Below are positions 63,981 through 64,000 of a DNA stretch of 64,000 nt, piece after piece (within the stretch, counting starts at the first letter, position 1; every line of letters starts with the position of its first letter). Origin of the DNA: Dyella sp. C9 (GTDB lineage: Bacteria > Pseudomonadota > Gammaproteobacteria > Xanthomonadales > Rhodanobacteraceae); assembly GCF_003332825.1 (NCBI RefSeq), contig NZ_QIRF01000003.1:62001-126000 (forward strand), given 5' to 3'. The notes below the pieces were generated by a model. The model was not told the origin of the DNA. It saw only the letters and a list, made by a program, of their open reading frames with translations, and searched no databases. The translations under genes and the position numbers were made by a program.

Positions 63981-64000
63981 ATCGGTCGGCAGGGGAAAAG

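Overview
The window is high-GC bacterial chromosome, dense with genes and with no rRNA, tRNA, prophage, insertion sequence or CRISPR array that I can recognise. The gene complement, the many TonB-dependent receptors and secreted peptidases, the type IV pilus clusters and the GTAG-headed REP-like hairpins suggest a gammaproteobacterium of the Xanthomonadales/Lysobacterales, most likely Rhodanobacteraceae (Dyella, Luteibacter, Frateuria or Rhodanobacter type). This placement rests on family knowledge, not on a search.

Region by region. 0-2.3 kb: a REP-like hairpin and an OmpR/TctE-type two-component system. 2.35-7.2 kb: a five-gene operon behind a Fur-box-like site (PepSY membrane protein, DUF2271, DUF4198, ApbE, membrane-anchored flavodoxin/FAD/NAD reductase). 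It looks like an iron-regulated system that moves electrons to the periplasm; the DUF2271 protein carries an ApbE flavinylation motif. 7.3-10.4 kb: an M1 peptidase and a membrane protein. 10.4-12.1 kb: a tight SET/GNAT/HutD operon. 12.1-19 kb: housekeeping genes (HhH protein, M20 dipeptidase, YggS, NlpC/P60 hydrolase, NAD(P)-binding protein, glyoxalase I, M28 peptidase). 19-27.3 kb: a TonB receptor, a rhomboid protease, an amino-acid permease and RapA.

27.3-45.1 kb is the centrepiece. Two complete, divergently transcribed minor-pilin/PilY1 operons are separated by about 1 kb. The minus-strand operon runs fimT-pilV-pilW-pilX-pilY1-pilE and its 1384-residue PilY1 has an N-terminal L-type-lectin-like domain split by a Gly/Asn/Thr-rich insertion. 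The plus-strand operon runs pilV-pilW-pilX-pilY1-pilE-fimT with a 1965-residue PilY1 of the more usual type. A CRP/Vfr/Clp-like site lies upstream of the plus operon. The cell therefore seems able to build pilus tips with two different adhesins.

45.1-48.5 kb: a PiuC dioxygenase and a Fiu-type catecholate-siderophore receptor behind a second Fur-box-like site. 48.5-53.4 kb: PanE-type reductase, patatin lipoprotein, a LuxR-type regulator built on degenerate HD-GYP modules, and a secreted alpha/beta hydrolase. 53.4-57.7 kb: an M13 metallopeptidase lipoprotein and a LysR regulator divergent from a CidA/LrgB pair, with a perfect palindrome between them. 57.8-61.2 kb: a secreted phosphoesterase and a Tat-exported CotA-like multicopper oxidase. 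61.25-62.6 kb: a less GC-rich islet holding a 61-residue peptide with a double-glycine bacteriocin-type leader and an orphan lipoprotein. 62.7-64 kb: DUF502 and DUF4442 proteins.
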